Below, one piece after another: positions 63,469 to 64,000 of a stretch of DNA of 64,000 bases (positions are counted from its first letter, which is position 1; each line of letters opens with the position of its first letter). The notes beneath the pieces are model-generated. The model was not told the DNA's origin, searched no databases, and saw only the letters and a list, made by a program, of their open reading frames with translations. Location of the stretch: contig NZ_KB907789.1 in NCBI RefSeq assembly GCF_000382205.1, positions 682,001-746,000 on the forward strand, written 5' to 3'. The DNA is from Dyadobacter beijingensis DSM 21582 (GTDB lineage Bacteria > Bacteroidota > Bacteroidia > Cytophagales > Spirosomataceae). The position numbers and the translations under genes are program-made.

Positions 63469-63539
63469 GTGTACGTAATTTAAGTTCTTTCATGACGATA
63501 AAGCAAGACAAATGAATGCTCACGTCTGACCAACACTGA

Positions 63540-64000
63540 TCAAGAGGCTTGTACCTCAGTAGGGTTTGTCGGGGCTGCCGGGTTTTTCTTCGGCCTCCTC
63601 CGTTTGTTTCTTCGCTTCGCCTTGGCAGCTCCGTTGGCCGCTGCATCGGCAGTGGCAACAGCTGCGCCGGCAGCTTCCACGGGCGCCGGTCCGGCGCTGT
63701 TAGTATCCCGGGGTTTTGCTTCGCGGTGCGGTTTTCTCGAAGATCCTCCATGACCTCCGCCGGCACCATCTTTTTTCTTCTTATTCCTGCTGCTACTACC
63801 AGTACGTCCTCCCGAACGAAACCGTTGCGGCTCGAATGCCGGAGCATCGCCCAATCCCAGGTCTGCGGTAATGGATTTCTTTTCCAATTCCTTCTCAAAA
63901 AGACGTTCGATCTTCAATACATATTTCTGATCGTGCTCATTGATAAAGGTCATGGCCGTTCCCTTGGATTCGGCCCGTGCCGTACGGCCTATACGGTGTA
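63540..64000 (-). CDS. DEAD-box RNA helicase, C-terminal part (cut by the window edge)
   Basis: The visible ~153 codons begin with motif VI HRIGRTARAESKGTAMTF and continue through the end of the helicase domain (KYVLKIERLFEKELEKKS). A low-complexity basic and Ala-rich tail (KKKKDGAGGGHGG; KAKRRNKRRRPKKN) follows, as in RhlE-like enzymes of Bacteroidota, which probably serves RNA binding. The N-terminus is outside the window. Confidence 0.9.
   Translation of the reverse strand, partial: HRIGRTARAESKGTAMTFINEHDQKYVLKIERLFEKELEKKSITADLGLGDAPAFEPQRFRSGGRTGSSSRNKKKKDGAGGGHGGSSRKPHREAKPRDTNSAGPAPVEAAGAAVATADAAANGAAKAKRRNKRRRPKKNPAAPTNPTEVQAS

Noticed and set aside
1..64000. CRISPR arrays, tRNA or rRNA genes
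   Set aside because: No spaced repeats and no cloverleaf or rRNA sequence noticed on either strand; a tRNA scan was not possible here.

Overview
The window looks like a chromosome segment of a Cytophagales bacterium (phylum Bacteroidota), probably close to Dyadobacter or Spirosoma. The signs are a SusC/SusD pair with its own ECF sigma and FecR anti-sigma, a type IX secretion C-terminal domain, TAnnTTTG-type promoters, many lipoproteins and weak Shine-Dalgarno sites. The taxonomic call is inference from gene content; no rRNA or tRNA gene was seen.

Layout. 1-2.4 kb: the body of a membrane-anchored KAP-type P-loop NTPase that runs off the left edge. 2.5-10.3 kb: housekeeping and metabolic genes (FdhA-type dehydrogenase, methyltransferase, ScyD/ScyE-like lipoprotein, AI-2E exporter family, Fpg/Nei glycosylase) and an SGNH/MBOAT acyltransferase pair. 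10.4-10.8 kb: a hipB-hipA deletion fusion. 11.6-18.7 kb: sigma - FecR - SusC - SusD nutrient uptake unit. 18.8-22.4 kb: small genes, a 2H phosphoesterase and a GH29 fucosidase.

22.5-26.6 kb is an accessory island, visibly AT-richer than its flanks over the reverse transcriptase. It holds a leader-peptide/terminator element, a 281-nt structured RNA closed by a perfect 13-bp terminal stem, and 23 nt later a DRT2-like (UG2) antiviral reverse transcriptase. A Fic toxin follows with a convergent, overlapping antitoxin-like gene, then a RlaP-type nucleotidyltransferase. This is the most interesting part of the window. The RNA contains a 117-nt stop-free segment bounded by direct repeats, as would be needed for rolling-circle synthesis of an endless reading frame.

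26.9-32.5 kb: secreted SGNH esterases, a cupin/membrane-protein pair with a divergent TetR regulator and operator, and a BRO-family pseudogene. 32.7-37 kb: purL, palindrome-rich repeats and an intact IS200-like transposase. 37-43.8 kb: small conserved proteins and an SDR-AraC operon with phased operator repeats. 43.9-51.7 kb: mnmE, queE, an OmpA/PD40 protein, trxB, an M23/LysM peptidase, bshB1 and msrB. 51.8-58.1 kb: a probable iron acquisition operon (DUF4856, imelysin, HTTM, TonB receptor) with a near-consensus promoter and an operator-like palindrome. 58-64 kb: LVIVD-repeat lipoproteins, a diheme cytochrome c, a TruC-like pseudouridine synthase, a methyltransferase, DUF1361 and the C-terminus of a DEAD-box helicase cut by the right edge.
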